Positions 44,856 to 53,706 of a stretch of DNA of 64,000 nt are shown in pieces. The stretch's first letter is position 1. Each line of letters starts with the position of its first letter. The notes below the pieces were generated by a model. It had not been told where the DNA came from. It ran no database searches and worked only from the letters and a program-made list of their open reading frames with translations. The stretch covers positions 127,235 through 191,234 of the forward strand of contig CAZXIJ010000005.1 in NCBI GenBank assembly GCA_964640725.1, read 5' to 3'. A program made the position numbers and the translations under genes. This DNA comes from CALHVX01 sp964640725 (lineage in GTDB: Bacteria; Pseudomonadota; Gammaproteobacteria; Pseudomonadales; Azotimanducaceae).

Positions 44856-47636
44856 ATGACCGACCGGGTGCTGTCTCCATCTTTGGCAGCACGCCTGCTA
44901 CCGCACCTGCTAGCCGCTTTGCTGGTCGCTGCCGCAACCCTTCCTGAGACGGCTCTCGCCGCCGACGCGGTCGAGCCAAGACCCCAGGCCCTGATCGCCG
45001 AGCAGATCACGGCGGCAAACGCCGCCGACCATGTGCAGGGTGGCCTGGACGCCATCGGCGGCATCGGCGACTGGGCCCTGAGCAACGGCACGCTCTGCGC
45101 CATCGTTTCAGACATCAGCCACGAGAGCGACCTGTCAACCACCGGCGGCGCCCTTGTGGATCTCGGGTACTGCGACCGGGACGACGACCAGTTCGTCGCC
45201 AAGCAGGATCTGCGTAACGGCAGCATCACCGCACCTTTGAACCGGCACCGGGTTCGGGCCAGCGTCAGCGAGGATCAGGCATCGATTCTCGCGACCAGCC
45301 ATGCCGGGGGCTTGCTGCAGGAAGTCCGCTTCACCCTGGACCGGCAGGCGCCCAACCGTCTGCGGATCTCGAAGCGCTACCGGCGCCAGAACGACGACGC
45401 CACCGACCTGCAGCTGCTGGTTCCCATGCTGTTCAACTACCAGTCCATGGAGACGTTCCTGCTGTCGAGCACAGACCCGGCCAAAAGCACCGGCTTCGAA
45501 CACATCGGGTTTTCCAGCGGCGGGGTCAGCGCCTTCGCCGCGGCAGCGCAGCCGGTAGACACCATCGTGGCGCTGGGCGCTCGCGACGTACCGAACCCCA
45601 TCGCCTATGGCTGGCAGCTGGGCAGCGCGGACCTGGTCGGCGCCGACGGCGAGCGGGTCGCGCTACCGCGCTTTGCCGCCTCGGACCGCAGCGCCAGCGT
45701 GTTCGTGGTCCTCAGCGAGCCGTTCACCTTTGGCGGCGCTGACGGGCTTGGCACCGTGCAGCTGCTGCAACTCGCGCTCATGGGGCTGGAGCCGGGCGCC
45801 GTGTTGCAGCTGGAAGAAACCTTGTGGGTCGGTCGGGATCGGACCGTGGCATCGGTCACCGACCAGATCTATGCCGAAGCGCCGCGGGTGACCGGCAAAG
45901 TCAGCGAAGGCGGCAGCGTCATCCATGTGGATCAGGCGACCAGCGCGGGCTTCGCACCCTTCACGCACACGATTGCCGATGCCTCCGGGGGCTACCAGCT
46001 GCGCCTGCCCGCGGGCCGCTATCGCCTGACAGCGCGCGCGGCCGGCGCGCGAAGCGTCAGCGCAGAGGTCACCTTGTCGGATACCGGGGCAGACTTGCCT
46101 CTGCTGGCCCTGCCTGCTTCGGCCCGGCTCCGCTTGCCCCGGGGCGAGCCCATGCGGCTCGTGTTCCAGGGGCGCGACGGCACTGACACCCCGCAGCTGC
46201 AGCCGCTGCTCACCGATTTCCGCGTGCTGGTCGACGGCGAGCCCGACCGGGACGACCGGGTCCCGATGGTGTTTCTGGCCGGCATCGACAGCGACCGGAA
46301 AGCTGTCGATCTACCGCCGGGAAACTACCGCGTGTTTGCGACCCGCGGCATCGAGTACGAGGTCACCCAGACAGACGTGACCCTGACCGCTGGCGAGACT
46401 CGCACGCTGCAGATCAAGACGCCGACTCGCGCCATCGAATCGCCCCGGCAGATCGCTGCCGACCTGCACGTGCACTCCGGCCCGAGCATGGACAACGGTT
46501 TCGCGCCGACGGAGCGGGTCCGTACCTTTGTCGCCGAGCACGGCGAAGTCATGGTCGCGACCGAGCACGAAACCCTCTACGACTTTCAGCCGCTCATCGA
46601 TCGCATGGGCGTCGCAGACCGGATGCTGACCATCACCGGCACAGAGATGACCGGGCAGGTGAGCACCGCCCTGATGCCGCACAGCAGCGGCCACGCCAAC
46701 TTCTTTCCGCTGCAGCCGCAGGCTGACCGCTTTCGCCGGGGCGTGCCCGCGAACGAGGGCCGGCGCCTGCGCGACGTGATCTTCGACGCCCGGGCGGCGA
46801 ACCCCAACGTCTACGCGCAACTTAATCACGCCCGGGAGAACGACCACTTCCTGGACGCGATCCCGAGCGATCCGAGCAGTGACATCGACGCCGGCGCCTA
46901 CCTGGACCACATGGGCCCCGCAGGCTATCCCTACAACCCGCGGGCAGCGCTGACCAGCGCGCCGAACGCGACGCTGCTGGACCCGGACCCGATCACCGGT
47001 ATCCGCGACCTTGACGTGGATGCCATGGAGATTCTGAACGGGACCCACGACTACTCGCCGACCCGGCGCCGGGCGCTGCTCGCAGACTGGTTCTCTCTGC
47101 TGCTGCAGGGCGAGCGTATTGCCGGCACCGCCAACAGCGACTCCCACGGCAAGGGGCAGCAGGTGGCCCTGCCGAGAAACATGGTCAGCATCGATAACGA
47201 TGCGCTGAGCGCCTTCAGCGAGCAGGACTTTATCGCCAGCCTCCGGGCGGGACGCTTTTACGGCACCACCGGGCCGCTGCTGAAGATTTCGCTGACCGGC
47301 AGGCAAGGGCTCGCGGGGCTGGGCGACATGCTGCAGGCCGACCAGGCGGAGCTCGTGGTCCGCGTCACCCGCGCCCCGTGGGTGCCCGCAGAGACGCTAC
47401 GGGTGCGCGTCAACGGCGAGGTGGTTGCCAGTGTGCCGCTGCCGGCTGATGGCCGGTACGAGCAAAGCCTGAGCTTTCAGGCAGACGCATTTGTCGTCGT
47501 CGAGGTCGAGGGCGAGCCGGCGGAGCCATACAGCACGATTTTCCCCGGGCAGCGTCCCTACGCGTTCAGCAACCCAATTTACATCGACGCCAACGGCGAT
47601 GGCCAGTGGACGCCGCCAGGGCTGCCGGCGCGGTAG
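44856..47636 (+). CDS. Large secreted CehA/McbA-type PHP-domain metallohydrolase
   Basis: A 926-residue protein beginning 5 bases after rho. A signal peptide (LAALLVAAATLPETALAADA) is followed by a large beta-rich region of about 300 residues of unknown family. Next is a carboxypeptidase-regulatory-like segment (VTGKVSEGGSVIHVDQAT ... YQLRLPAGRYRLTARAAG), then a PHP-type metallophosphoesterase domain with the HxH metal motif in ADLHVHSGPSMDNG, TEHETLYDF, AQLNHARENDHFL and a late NSDSHGKGQQ. The fold resembles CehA/McbA metallohydrolases. The substrate, perhaps an ester or phosphoester, is unknown. A beta domain ends the protein. Confidence 0.82.
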   Translation: MTDRVLSPSLAARLLPHLLAALLVAAATLPETALAADAVEPRPQALIAEQITAANAADHVQGGLDAIGGIGDWALSNGTLCAIVSDISHESDLSTTGGALVDLGYCDRDDDQFVAKQDLRNGSITAPLNRHRVRASVSEDQASILATSHAGGLLQEVRFTLDRQAPNRLRISKRYRRQNDDATDLQLLVPMLFNYQSMETFLLSSTDPAKSTGFEHIGFSSGGVSAFAAAAQPVDTIVALGARDVPNPIAYGWQLGSADLVGADGERVALPRFAASDRSASVFVVLSEPFTFGGADGLGTVQLLQLALMGLEPGAVLQLEETLWVGRDRTVASVTDQIYAEAPRVTGKVSEGGSVIHVDQATSAGFAPFTHTIADASGGYQLRLPAGRYRLTARAAGARSVSAEVTLSDTGADLPLLALPASARLRLPRGEPMRLVFQGRDGTDTPQLQPLLTDFRVLVDGEPDRDDRVPMVFLAGIDSDRKAVDLPPGNYRVFATRGIEYEVTQTDVTLTAGETRTLQIKTPTRAIESPRQIAADLHVHSGPSMDNGFAPTERVRTFVAEHGEVMVATEHETLYDFQPLIDRMGVADRMLTITGTEMTGQVSTALMPHSSGHANFFPLQPQADRFRRGVPANEGRRLRDVIFDARAANPNVYAQLNHARENDHFLDAIPSDPSSDIDAGAYLDHMGPAGYPYNPRAALTSAPNATLLDPDPITGIRDLDVDAMEILNGTHDYSPTRRRALLADWFSLLLQGERIAGTANSDSHGKGQQVALPRNMVSIDNDALSAFSEQDFIASLRAGRFYGTTGPLLKISLTGRQGLAGLGDMLQADQAELVVRVTRAPWVPAETLRVRVNGEVVASVPLPADGRYEQSLSFQADAFVVVEVEGEPAEPYSTIFPGQRPYAFSNPIYIDANGDGQWTPPGLPAR

Positions 47637-47654
47637 CAGCGCCGGCCGTCGCAG

Positions 47655-48032
47655 TCAGGATTCGAGCAACGGCTCCAGCCGCGTCAGCATCTCTACGTCA
47701 ATGGGCTTCGTTTCGTAACCGGCGACGGTACTGAACGCGGCGCACCGTTCCCGATCCGCATCCTGGCTTGAGGATGTCAGCATCACCAGCACCGGCGCGT
47801 GGGCCTCGAGGGCCTGATAGGTTTCAAGAAACTCGAAGCCGTTCATGCGCGGCATGTTGATATCCAGAAAGATGATGTCCGGAGGCGCCGGCAGCGACTT
47901 CAGGACCTCCAGCGCTTCGACCCCGTCCATCGCCTCGTAAATCACCGCATCGGCGTTGTAGCGCCGGATCGCGTAGCGGGCCAGCATCTGGTCTGCGGGC
48001 TGATCATCCACCACCAATATGTGCTGAAACAT
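47655..48032 (-). CDS. Single-domain response regulator (Rcp1-like)
   Basis: A 125-residue receiver with LVVDDQPAD, phospho-acceptor Asp57 in IFLDINMPRM, the MLTSS switch and YETKPI conserved Lys. It resembles the receiver at 1042-1512. It begins 12 bases after the upstream kinase gene on the same strand, so the two form a pair without a DNA-binding output. Confidence 0.9.
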   Translation of the reverse strand: MFQHILVVDDQPADQMLARYAIRRYNADAVIYEAMDGVEALEVLKSLPAPPDIIFLDINMPRMNGFEFLETYQALEAHAPVLVMLTSSSQDADRERCAAFSTVAGYETKPIDVEMLTRLEPLLES

Positions 48033-48044
48033 GCGGCCTCCTGG

Positions 48045-49529
48045 TCAGGCGCTGGCGGGCGCGAGTTGCTGGGGAATTCGGACGGTAAATCGTGTGCCGT
48101 TTTCAAGGTGCTGGACCTGGGCATCACCGCCCATCCGCTTGGCCCACTGCCGCGTCATGTACAGGCCCAGTCCGCTCCCAAAACTCTGTCGCGGATGGAA
48201 GCGCTGAAACATGCCGAAGAGCTTGTCGCGCTTCTCGACCGGAATGCCGATGCCGTCATCTTCGACGGCGACATGAAGATACCGCTGATCACAGCGCACG
48301 GTGACCGAAACCTTGCTCGTTGGAAGGACGGTATCGCGGTACTTGATCGCGTTGGAGATCAGGTTCTCCAGCACCAGCTTCAGCCCATAGGCGTCAACCA
48401 CCGGCGCGGCGTGCAGCTGATATTCCGCGGACAGCACCAGATCGCCATTGCCAGGGCGAAGGCGTTCAAAGATGCGCTGCACCTGGGTCTCGATATCGAT
48501 CTTCTCCGGCGCCAGCGGGCCGTGACGAATGCGATGGATATCGAGCACGTCCCGAGCCATTTCGTCGAGCCCGCCGAGGGATTCCTGCACCGTGGCCAGC
48601 ACGTGCTGTGCCTCTTTCACATTGCCCGCCTGGAGCTCAGCTTCCAGGTACCCCAACAGATGCACAGAGGACTGCAGCGGCGAACGCAAATCGTGCGAGA
48701 CCCGGTAAGCAAACTCTTCAAGCTCAGAATTGGCTGTGACCAGCGCGTGCTCAGCCTCCTTTAGCTCCGTGATATCGCGCGCATAGCCCAGCAGATAGCG
48801 CCGTCCGCTCTGGTCTTCGAAGCGCGTCTTCTTCGTCCAGAGCGTGCGCTGCCGGCCATCGGGAAAGAAAATGGTTTCCTCCACCTCGCTAAAACCTTCC
48901 GCCAGCGCGCGACGGTCTTCTTTCAGAAACTCGTCGCGCTGCTTTGCGTCGTAGGCCTCAAGGGTTGTGCTGCCGATCACCGTATCGCGAACATCTGCAG
49001 GATAAAGCGCGAGGAATGCTGCATTCGCCTGCACTATGACAAAGTCTTCGTCTTTCACGAACAGAATGTCTTCCATGGTGGCAAGCACCAGCTCCTGAAA
49101 CCGGCGCTCGGCTTGCAGCTGCTGTTCGATTTGCCGGCGCGCGGCGCGCACCAGCCCGGCCACCTGCTCCGGCTCGCCGGCTGCATTGCGCACGGTGACC
49201 TGCAGCTGCAGCTCGAGGGCAACGGCCGAGCCATCCGGCCGAAGTGCCTGCACCGCCTCGCACACGGGCTCATCGCCGAGCCGGGGGGCCAGCGCTGCGA
49301 TACCGGGCCAGGGCTTTGGCGGCTGGCCGCATACCAGGCGCTGGCGCCAGTCTGCCCAGCCACAGCCCGCCGGCGGACGCTCCCCGAGCAAGGCCCAGCA
49401 CTGCTCCGATACGACCGCCTGCGACTCGTCCCGGTGCCAATCCAGGAGCCCGATGCCGGCAGCCGCAAGCAGCTGGCGATGGCTTCCGGCGTTCGAGGTA
49501 TCAGGCTGGGAATCAGAGCGTTCGGACAT
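48045..49529 (-). CDS. PAS-domain sensor histidine kinase
   Basis: A 494-residue cytosolic kinase with no transmembrane segment. An N-terminal region of about 140 residues has a degenerate PAS-like outline. A clear PAS domain follows (RFQELVLATMEDILFVKDED ... GYARDITELKEAE), then HisKA SHDLRSPLQSS (His279), N box LVLENLISNAIKYRD, G1 DDGIGIP and G2 GSGLGLYM. The layout is that of phytochrome-like bacterial kinases. The response regulator gene lies directly downstream. Confidence 0.9.
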   Translation of the reverse strand: MSERSDSQPDTSNAGSHRQLLAAAGIGLLDWHRDESQAVVSEQCWALLGERPPAGCGWADWRQRLVCGQPPKPWPGIAALAPRLGDEPVCEAVQALRPDGSAVALELQLQVTVRNAAGEPEQVAGLVRAARRQIEQQLQAERRFQELVLATMEDILFVKDEDFVIVQANAAFLALYPADVRDTVIGSTTLEAYDAKQRDEFLKEDRRALAEGFSEVEETIFFPDGRQRTLWTKKTRFEDQSGRRYLLGYARDITELKEAEHALVTANSELEEFAYRVSHDLRSPLQSSVHLLGYLEAELQAGNVKEAQHVLATVQESLGGLDEMARDVLDIHRIRHGPLAPEKIDIETQVQRIFERLRPGNGDLVLSAEYQLHAAPVVDAYGLKLVLENLISNAIKYRDTVLPTSKVSVTVRCDQRYLHVAVEDDGIGIPVEKRDKLFGMFQRFHPRQSFGSGLGLYMTRQWAKRMGGDAQVQHLENGTRFTVRIPQQLAPASA

Positions 49530-49604
49530 AGGACAGAAGCATCGTTTTGCTTAACTCTAGGACGGATTTCGGGTGATCACAAAACGATCGCGCCGCAGCT
49601 CACC

Positions 49605-51191
49605 TCATGCCCGGCGCAGGAACTCGCCAACCGCCTCGACAAAGTCCATGGAAGCAGGCTCGCGGCCCAGCAGCAGGTGGCTGTCACTGTCCAGCATCAG
49701 AAACTCCGCGTTCGGGATCGCCGCGGCAATGTCTCGTCCGGTACTGACTGGAATCCGTCGGTCCCCCCGGGAATGAATGACCAGCGTCGGCGCCGACACG
49801 CGGGCCAGCTGATCACGTACATCGATATCGCCAAAGGCCGACAGAAATCTGACGGCGTTGCCCGGTGAGGTCGTGAGGCGCTGAAACTCGTTGAACCAGC
49901 TCAGCTCTTCAGCCGTGGCGCTGGGCATGAAAGTGGAGGAAAAAATCTGCCGGTAGGCGGGGTTGTCCTGCCCCCAGCCGCTGGCGGTCAGGGTCATCAC
50001 CGCTTCTCGCTCACGCAAATCCTGAGCCGTCGCGTCGATGCGCCAGCCCGCCGCATAGCCGCCAAACAGGATCAGGGCGCTGACTCGCTCCGGATGCCGC
50101 ACCGCATACTCAATCGATACGGCGGCGCCCTGGGATATGCCCAGCAGGGCAAAGCGCTCCTGCCCCGAAGCGTCGGCCACAGTTTCCAGATCGGCAACAA
50201 AGGCTTCCATGGACAGCTCGCCGACATCCCAGTCAGACAGGCCGTTGCCGCGCTCGTCGTACCGCACGAACAGGTGGTCCTGGGCCAGCCGGCGAAACAG
50301 CGGGCTCCAGATCGGCGCGTTCCAGTCCAGCTCGAGGTGACTGAGCCAGTTTGCCGCCTTGATGATCGGCGCGCCCTGCCCGACCGATGCGTAAGCGATA
50401 CGCACGTTGTCGGACGCCGTGCAGAACTGAATCTTTTGCCGATCCAGCAGCTGCCGAGTCGCGCTGGGGTCATTGGCCGCGACCGTCTGCACCGTCGTTT
50501 CCGCCCGCGCAGACGGTGACCAGGAAATCGATGCGTTGCGAAAGCGCAGGCTCAGGTCGCGCGCCAGGCGCTCCAGTTCCTGGGTTTCCCCAAGCTGCTC
50601 GAGCTGGGTCATAAGCAGCGTGGCGGCGTCGGTATCAAAGGCTTCCAGCTCGAGCCATTCCCGGGTCCAGGCCACGGCCTTATGCGGCGGCAGCTGCGGG
50701 TGCCGGGACAGCTTGCTCAGCACCAGCGCTCGCTGCCGCGCGACCTCCTCGCGCTCCGCAGTCAGCCACTGTTGAAACAGCTGCTGATCGGGCAGGTCGA
50801 TGCCTTCGAGCAGCGGCTCTCGCAGGAGCAGCTCCACGGCCACCAGCCTTTCCAGCGGCAAATCCGGACGCTGCAGCTCCGCGGCCAGCAGCCGCAGGTC
50901 GATATCGACCCGAGCGGTTTCCAGGGCGACCCGCTCCCGGTCGGCCACGAGCCGCTGCTCGCCTTCCGTGTTGACCACCGAGCGAACCTTGCTCAGAGAC
51001 CAGCGCAGGGCCCCGCGGGGGTCATCGGGCAGCTCCCAGAAAACCTCGCACAGACGGTCTCGACGGTGAGGCCGCGCGGTTAACGCAAGGTACGCGAGCA
51101 ACGCCCGGGTGCGCTTCGAGTTCGGCAGCGCAAGGCGCTCGCCGGCGTCAAAGACCGCCAACTCTCCCAATGCGTGAATGCTCAGCGCCAC
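49605..51191 (-). CDS. SARP/BTAD-type regulator fused to an alpha/beta hydrolase
   Basis: A 528-residue fusion. Residues 1-95 or so form an OmpR-like winged helix of the SARP type (LALPNSKRTRALLAYLALTA, LCEVFWELPDDPRGALRWSL). Residues about 100-215 form the bacterial transcriptional activation domain of helical repeats. After a linker, residues about 255-528 form an alpha/beta hydrolase with oxyanion region RYDERGNGLSDWDV, nucleophile Ser353 in LLGISQGAAVS, acid in IHSRGDRRIP and His in DSDSHLLLG. GTG start. The combination of a DNA-binding/BTAD half with a complete hydrolase triad is unusual. It is divergent from the RTX gene. Confidence 0.85.
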   Translation of the reverse strand: MALSIHALGELAVFDAGERLALPNSKRTRALLAYLALTARPHRRDRLCEVFWELPDDPRGALRWSLSKVRSVVNTEGEQRLVADRERVALETARVDIDLRLLAAELQRPDLPLERLVAVELLLREPLLEGIDLPDQQLFQQWLTAEREEVARQRALVLSKLSRHPQLPPHKAVAWTREWLELEAFDTDAATLLMTQLEQLGETQELERLARDLSLRFRNASISWSPSARAETTVQTVAANDPSATRQLLDRQKIQFCTASDNVRIAYASVGQGAPIIKAANWLSHLELDWNAPIWSPLFRRLAQDHLFVRYDERGNGLSDWDVGELSMEAFVADLETVADASGQERFALLGISQGAAVSIEYAVRHPERVSALILFGGYAAGWRIDATAQDLREREAVMTLTASGWGQDNPAYRQIFSSTFMPSATAEELSWFNEFQRLTTSPGNAVRFLSAFGDIDVRDQLARVSAPTLVIHSRGDRRIPVSTGRDIAAAIPNAEFLMLDSDSHLLLGREPASMDFVEAVGEFLRRA

Positions 51192-51504
51192 CCGGCCTTC
51201 CTTATCAATTCAGTTGTCATCAGCGGGGGCCATTGAGCACCAACTTGGTGCGTCAGCCCGAGGTCGTCCGGCTGCAGAAGCCGTTGGGCAGATCCTGTCA
51301 CCCGCCGCGCGTCAGCACCGTGAGTGTTCACCGCGCCGACGACAATTTCCACCGAGACTCACACGCTGGCTACCACGGACGCGCGCCACAGTGCTCCCAG
51401 ATCCAGACCGCGCCCACGGCAAAGCGGGCAGCCGAGACGGGTCACACACGCAACGATCGGTGTCCCTTGCGAGCACCAGTCCCAACAAGTTTTTGGAGAA
51501 GACC
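51192..51504. other. Divergent intergenic region between BTAD-hydrolase and RTX gene
   Basis: 313 bases with no credible gene. It contains a perfect palindrome GCACCAACTTGGTGC (51237-51251) close to the regulator start and a GGAGAAGACC ribosome-like site just before the RTX ATG. No clear sigma-70 promoter is apparent. Confidence 0.55.
51237..51251. promoter_or_regulatory. 15-bp palindrome in the divergent region, candidate operator
   Basis: GCACCAA, one central C, and TTGGTGC are exact inverted arms. Located 46 bases upstream of the BTAD-hydrolase GTG. It could be a site for that protein or another regulator; this is inference. Confidence 0.35.
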
Positions 51505-52308
51505 ATGAAAGTATCAAGCAGATATGTTCTCGGATCCTTTGCAGCGCTGGCCCTGAGCGCCATCACCGCCCCGGCCTACGCCGGCGCGCAGATTGGCAAC
51601 GGCGATGGCTGCTTCGGCCGCTCAGAAGTGCTGATAGGCCAGGACAACGACAACGACAGCAACGAACTGATCCAGCCTGTTGCGCCGCCGCCTAACCAGA
51701 GTCTCAACAACGCCGACGTTCTGCAGGGCGCCGGCGGCTGTGACGTGCTCATCGGGCTGCAGGGCAACGACGTGCTCGACGGCGGCGCCGGGGGCGACAT
51801 CCTTATCGGCGGCACTGAGCAGTTCGACCCAGATGGCTTCGGCAACAGGGACGTGATGCTGGGCGGCACAGGCAACGACACCAACATCTGGGCTCCAGGC
51901 GACGGCAGCGATGCGTTCCTGGGTGGCGGCGGAATCCGCGACGCGCAAGTCTTTGGCCTCATCGACCGAAACGCGGCGAACGTGCCTGTGCTACAAAGCG
52001 TGTTCGGCAAGTTTAAGGAGACCGGTGTTCCAACTGCGAACGTCACGGGCTCGCCCGGCTTTTGTCGCCTGGAGGCCGTCGCAGACTCTGACCTGGGTTT
52101 CGACTACCTGGTGCGATTCTTTGTCCGCGCCACGGGCAACCTGGCCGTCACAATTCGGCTGAAAGACGTGGAGCAAGTGTTCTGCACGAGCGAAGCCGGG
52201 GGCCAGATCACCTTCGCGGATCTCACCGCCGAATATCCGCAGTTTGTAGAGGTTTCAAAGTACGAGATTCAGGAACTGAACCCCACGGTTGACCAGATCA
52301 TTCGCTGA
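51505..52308 (+). CDS. Secreted RTX-like glycine/aspartate-repeat protein with Sec signal
   Basis: A 267-residue protein. A classical signal peptide (YVLGSFAALALSAITAPAYA, cleavage near residue 26) precedes a short region of RTX-like nonapeptides such as GNDVLDGGAGGDILIGG and VMLGGTGNDTNIWAPGDGSD (consensus GGxGxDxLx, calcium-binding beta-roll). A C-terminal domain of about 120 residues is of unknown family (GSPGFCRLEAVADSDLGFDY). It has only a few repeats and no type I secretion signal that I can see, unlike typical RTX proteins. A GGAGAAGACC precedes the ATG. Confidence 0.78.
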   Translation: MKVSSRYVLGSFAALALSAITAPAYAGAQIGNGDGCFGRSEVLIGQDNDNDSNELIQPVAPPPNQSLNNADVLQGAGGCDVLIGLQGNDVLDGGAGGDILIGGTEQFDPDGFGNRDVMLGGTGNDTNIWAPGDGSDAFLGGGGIRDAQVFGLIDRNAANVPVLQSVFGKFKETGVPTANVTGSPGFCRLEAVADSDLGFDYLVRFFVRATGNLAVTIRLKDVEQVFCTSEAGGQITFADLTAEYPQFVEVSKYEIQELNPTVDQIIR

Positions 52309-52350
52309 TCGGACGACAGAGAGGCGATTCTGGGTCGCGAGCGCCATGCG

Positions 52351-52369
52351 CCGCGATCCCGGATCGCGG
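52351..52369. terminator. Stem-loop between convergent RTX and hemY genes
   Basis: CCGCGATC, loop CCG and GATCGCGG form a perfect 8-bp stem in the 81-base space between the two stops. It may act as a bidirectional terminator. Confidence 0.5.
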
Positions 52370-52389
52370 CCGGGACAGTCAAGGGACTG

Positions 52390-53706
52390 CTACCCGGTTT
52401 TGGCCGCTGTTTCGCCGCTGTCCCCTGTCGCACCATCACCATCACCATCACCACTCCGCCCCGAGGTCGCGACGACCTCTGCCAGGCTGGGGGCCGCGCT
52501 GGCCCGTCGAGGCAACGGCAGCTCCGGCAGCCCAGGCAACCCAACCTTCAAGTATTCGCTGCCGCGATCGGTTTCTCCAAGCGCACAGCACAAGCGGCCG
52601 AGCTCGGCGTACACCATGGGGGAGGGCTCGAGCTTCAGGCTCGCCTCGAAGGATTCCCGAGCTTTGTCCCAGTCTTCCTGCCGCAGCCGCAGCCGCCCCA
52701 TCGCGAGCTTGGCCGCAGCACTGGCGGGCTGTTCACTCTGCCACTGGTCCACGGTTTGCAGCTGGCGCTCAAGGCGTTCTGCGGGGATCGTGCTGTACAG
52801 CGCGATGAGCTCTTCGCTGGCGTTCTTCTTAACCGCCGCGCGGACCACGGCCTCGGCTGCGTCCGCGTTGCCCTGGCGCACGGCGCACTCGACGTAGGCG
52901 CGGGTCAGCGTCGGTGAGGTGCGCAGCGCTTTCGGCGCCTTTTTCCAGATGGCTTCGCGCACATCGATCTGATCCGAACCATCGCCAAGGCTGGTCAGCT
53001 CTTCGAGCAGCACCCGCTCATGCAGGGCATCGATCTGTGCTGGCGGCAGTGATCTGGCTTTGCGCAGCCCCGGCAGCAACGCCGCCAGGCCAGCCCAGTC
53101 GCCGAGCGCCAGGTAGGTATCGGCCAGCAGCCGCTGAACTTTGCCGTGCCGGGGAGAGCGGGACTTCAGTTCGAGCAGCGAGGCCAGCGCCCCCTCCCAG
53201 CTGGCGGACTCGACCTGCATCTGCGCCTTGCTCAGCAGCACCGCAAAAGCAGAGCCTGGGCGCTCTTCTTCCGCCGCGTCCAGAAACCCGTCACGCTCCG
53301 TCGCCTGCCCCAACTCATGGGCCGCCCGGGCCGCAGCCAGACGATTGACGAGCGGTACCGGCGAGTCCTTGATCGATGCCGAGAACAGACGCTTGGCCTC
53401 GGCCCACTCGTCCTCCGCCAGCATCAGCATGCCCTGAGCGGTGCGCTCTTCGGCCGTGCGCGTGCTGCGGGCCCGAAACCAGCGACCCAGCAACCGGCGG
53501 CTGCCCAGGGTCTTGGCCAGCAACATCCAGATCAGCCGCAGGACTCCCAGGCCGACAATCAGGACGCCCAGCGCGAACCACAGGCTGGTTTCGAGGCTGT
53601 TGCCCTCGTAGGCCACCATCACGTATCCGGGGTCTTTGCTGGCAAGGGTGCCCACCAGCCCCCCGAGCAACAGGAAGACGATCAGCAACAGAACGGCCAG
53701 CTTCAT
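52390..53706 (-). CDS. hemY: HemY, membrane TPR protein of heme gene cluster
   Basis: A 438-residue protein with two N-terminal transmembrane helices (KLAVLLLIVFLLLGGLVGTL and SLWFALGVLIVGLGVLRLIW) and TPR repeats through the rest (MLMLAEDEWAEAKRLFSASI, LADTYLALGDWAGLAALLPG). This is the proteobacterial HemY (not the protoporphyrinogen oxidase of Gram-positives). Its biochemical role is not settled. The C-terminal tail contains a GDGDGDG stretch encoded by a GATGGT-type hexanucleotide repeat. The start overlaps hemX as ATGA. Confidence 0.9.
   Translation of the reverse strand: MKLAVLLLIVFLLLGGLVGTLASKDPGYVMVAYEGNSLETSLWFALGVLIVGLGVLRLIWMLLAKTLGSRRLLGRWFRARSTRTAEERTAQGMLMLAEDEWAEAKRLFSASIKDSPVPLVNRLAAARAAHELGQATERDGFLDAAEEERPGSAFAVLLSKAQMQVESASWEGALASLLELKSRSPRHGKVQRLLADTYLALGDWAGLAALLPGLRKARSLPPAQIDALHERVLLEELTSLGDGSDQIDVREAIWKKAPKALRTSPTLTRAYVECAVRQGNADAAEAVVRAAVKKNASEELIALYSTIPAERLERQLQTVDQWQSEQPASAAAKLAMGRLRLRQEDWDKARESFEASLKLEPSPMVYAELGRLCCALGETDRGSEYLKVGLPGLPELPLPRRASAAPSLAEVVATSGRSGDGDGDGATGDSGETAAKTG
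52431..52454. repeat. Short hexanucleotide-like repeat inside hemY C-terminus
   Basis: Three to four copies of CACCAT-type units. In the coding (minus) strand they read as Gly-Asp repeats of HemY. On the plus strand they spell a run of His codons, but no gene is there. Confidence 0.8.

Noticed and set aside
46311..47306. Long minus-strand open frame inside the PHP-protein gene
   Set aside because: Antisense to a protein with clear domains, no signal or motif of its own.
52431..52454. Sequence resembling a His-tag
   Set aside because: It is the complement of a Gly-Asp repeat at the end of hemY, not an engineered tag; no vector sequence is near.
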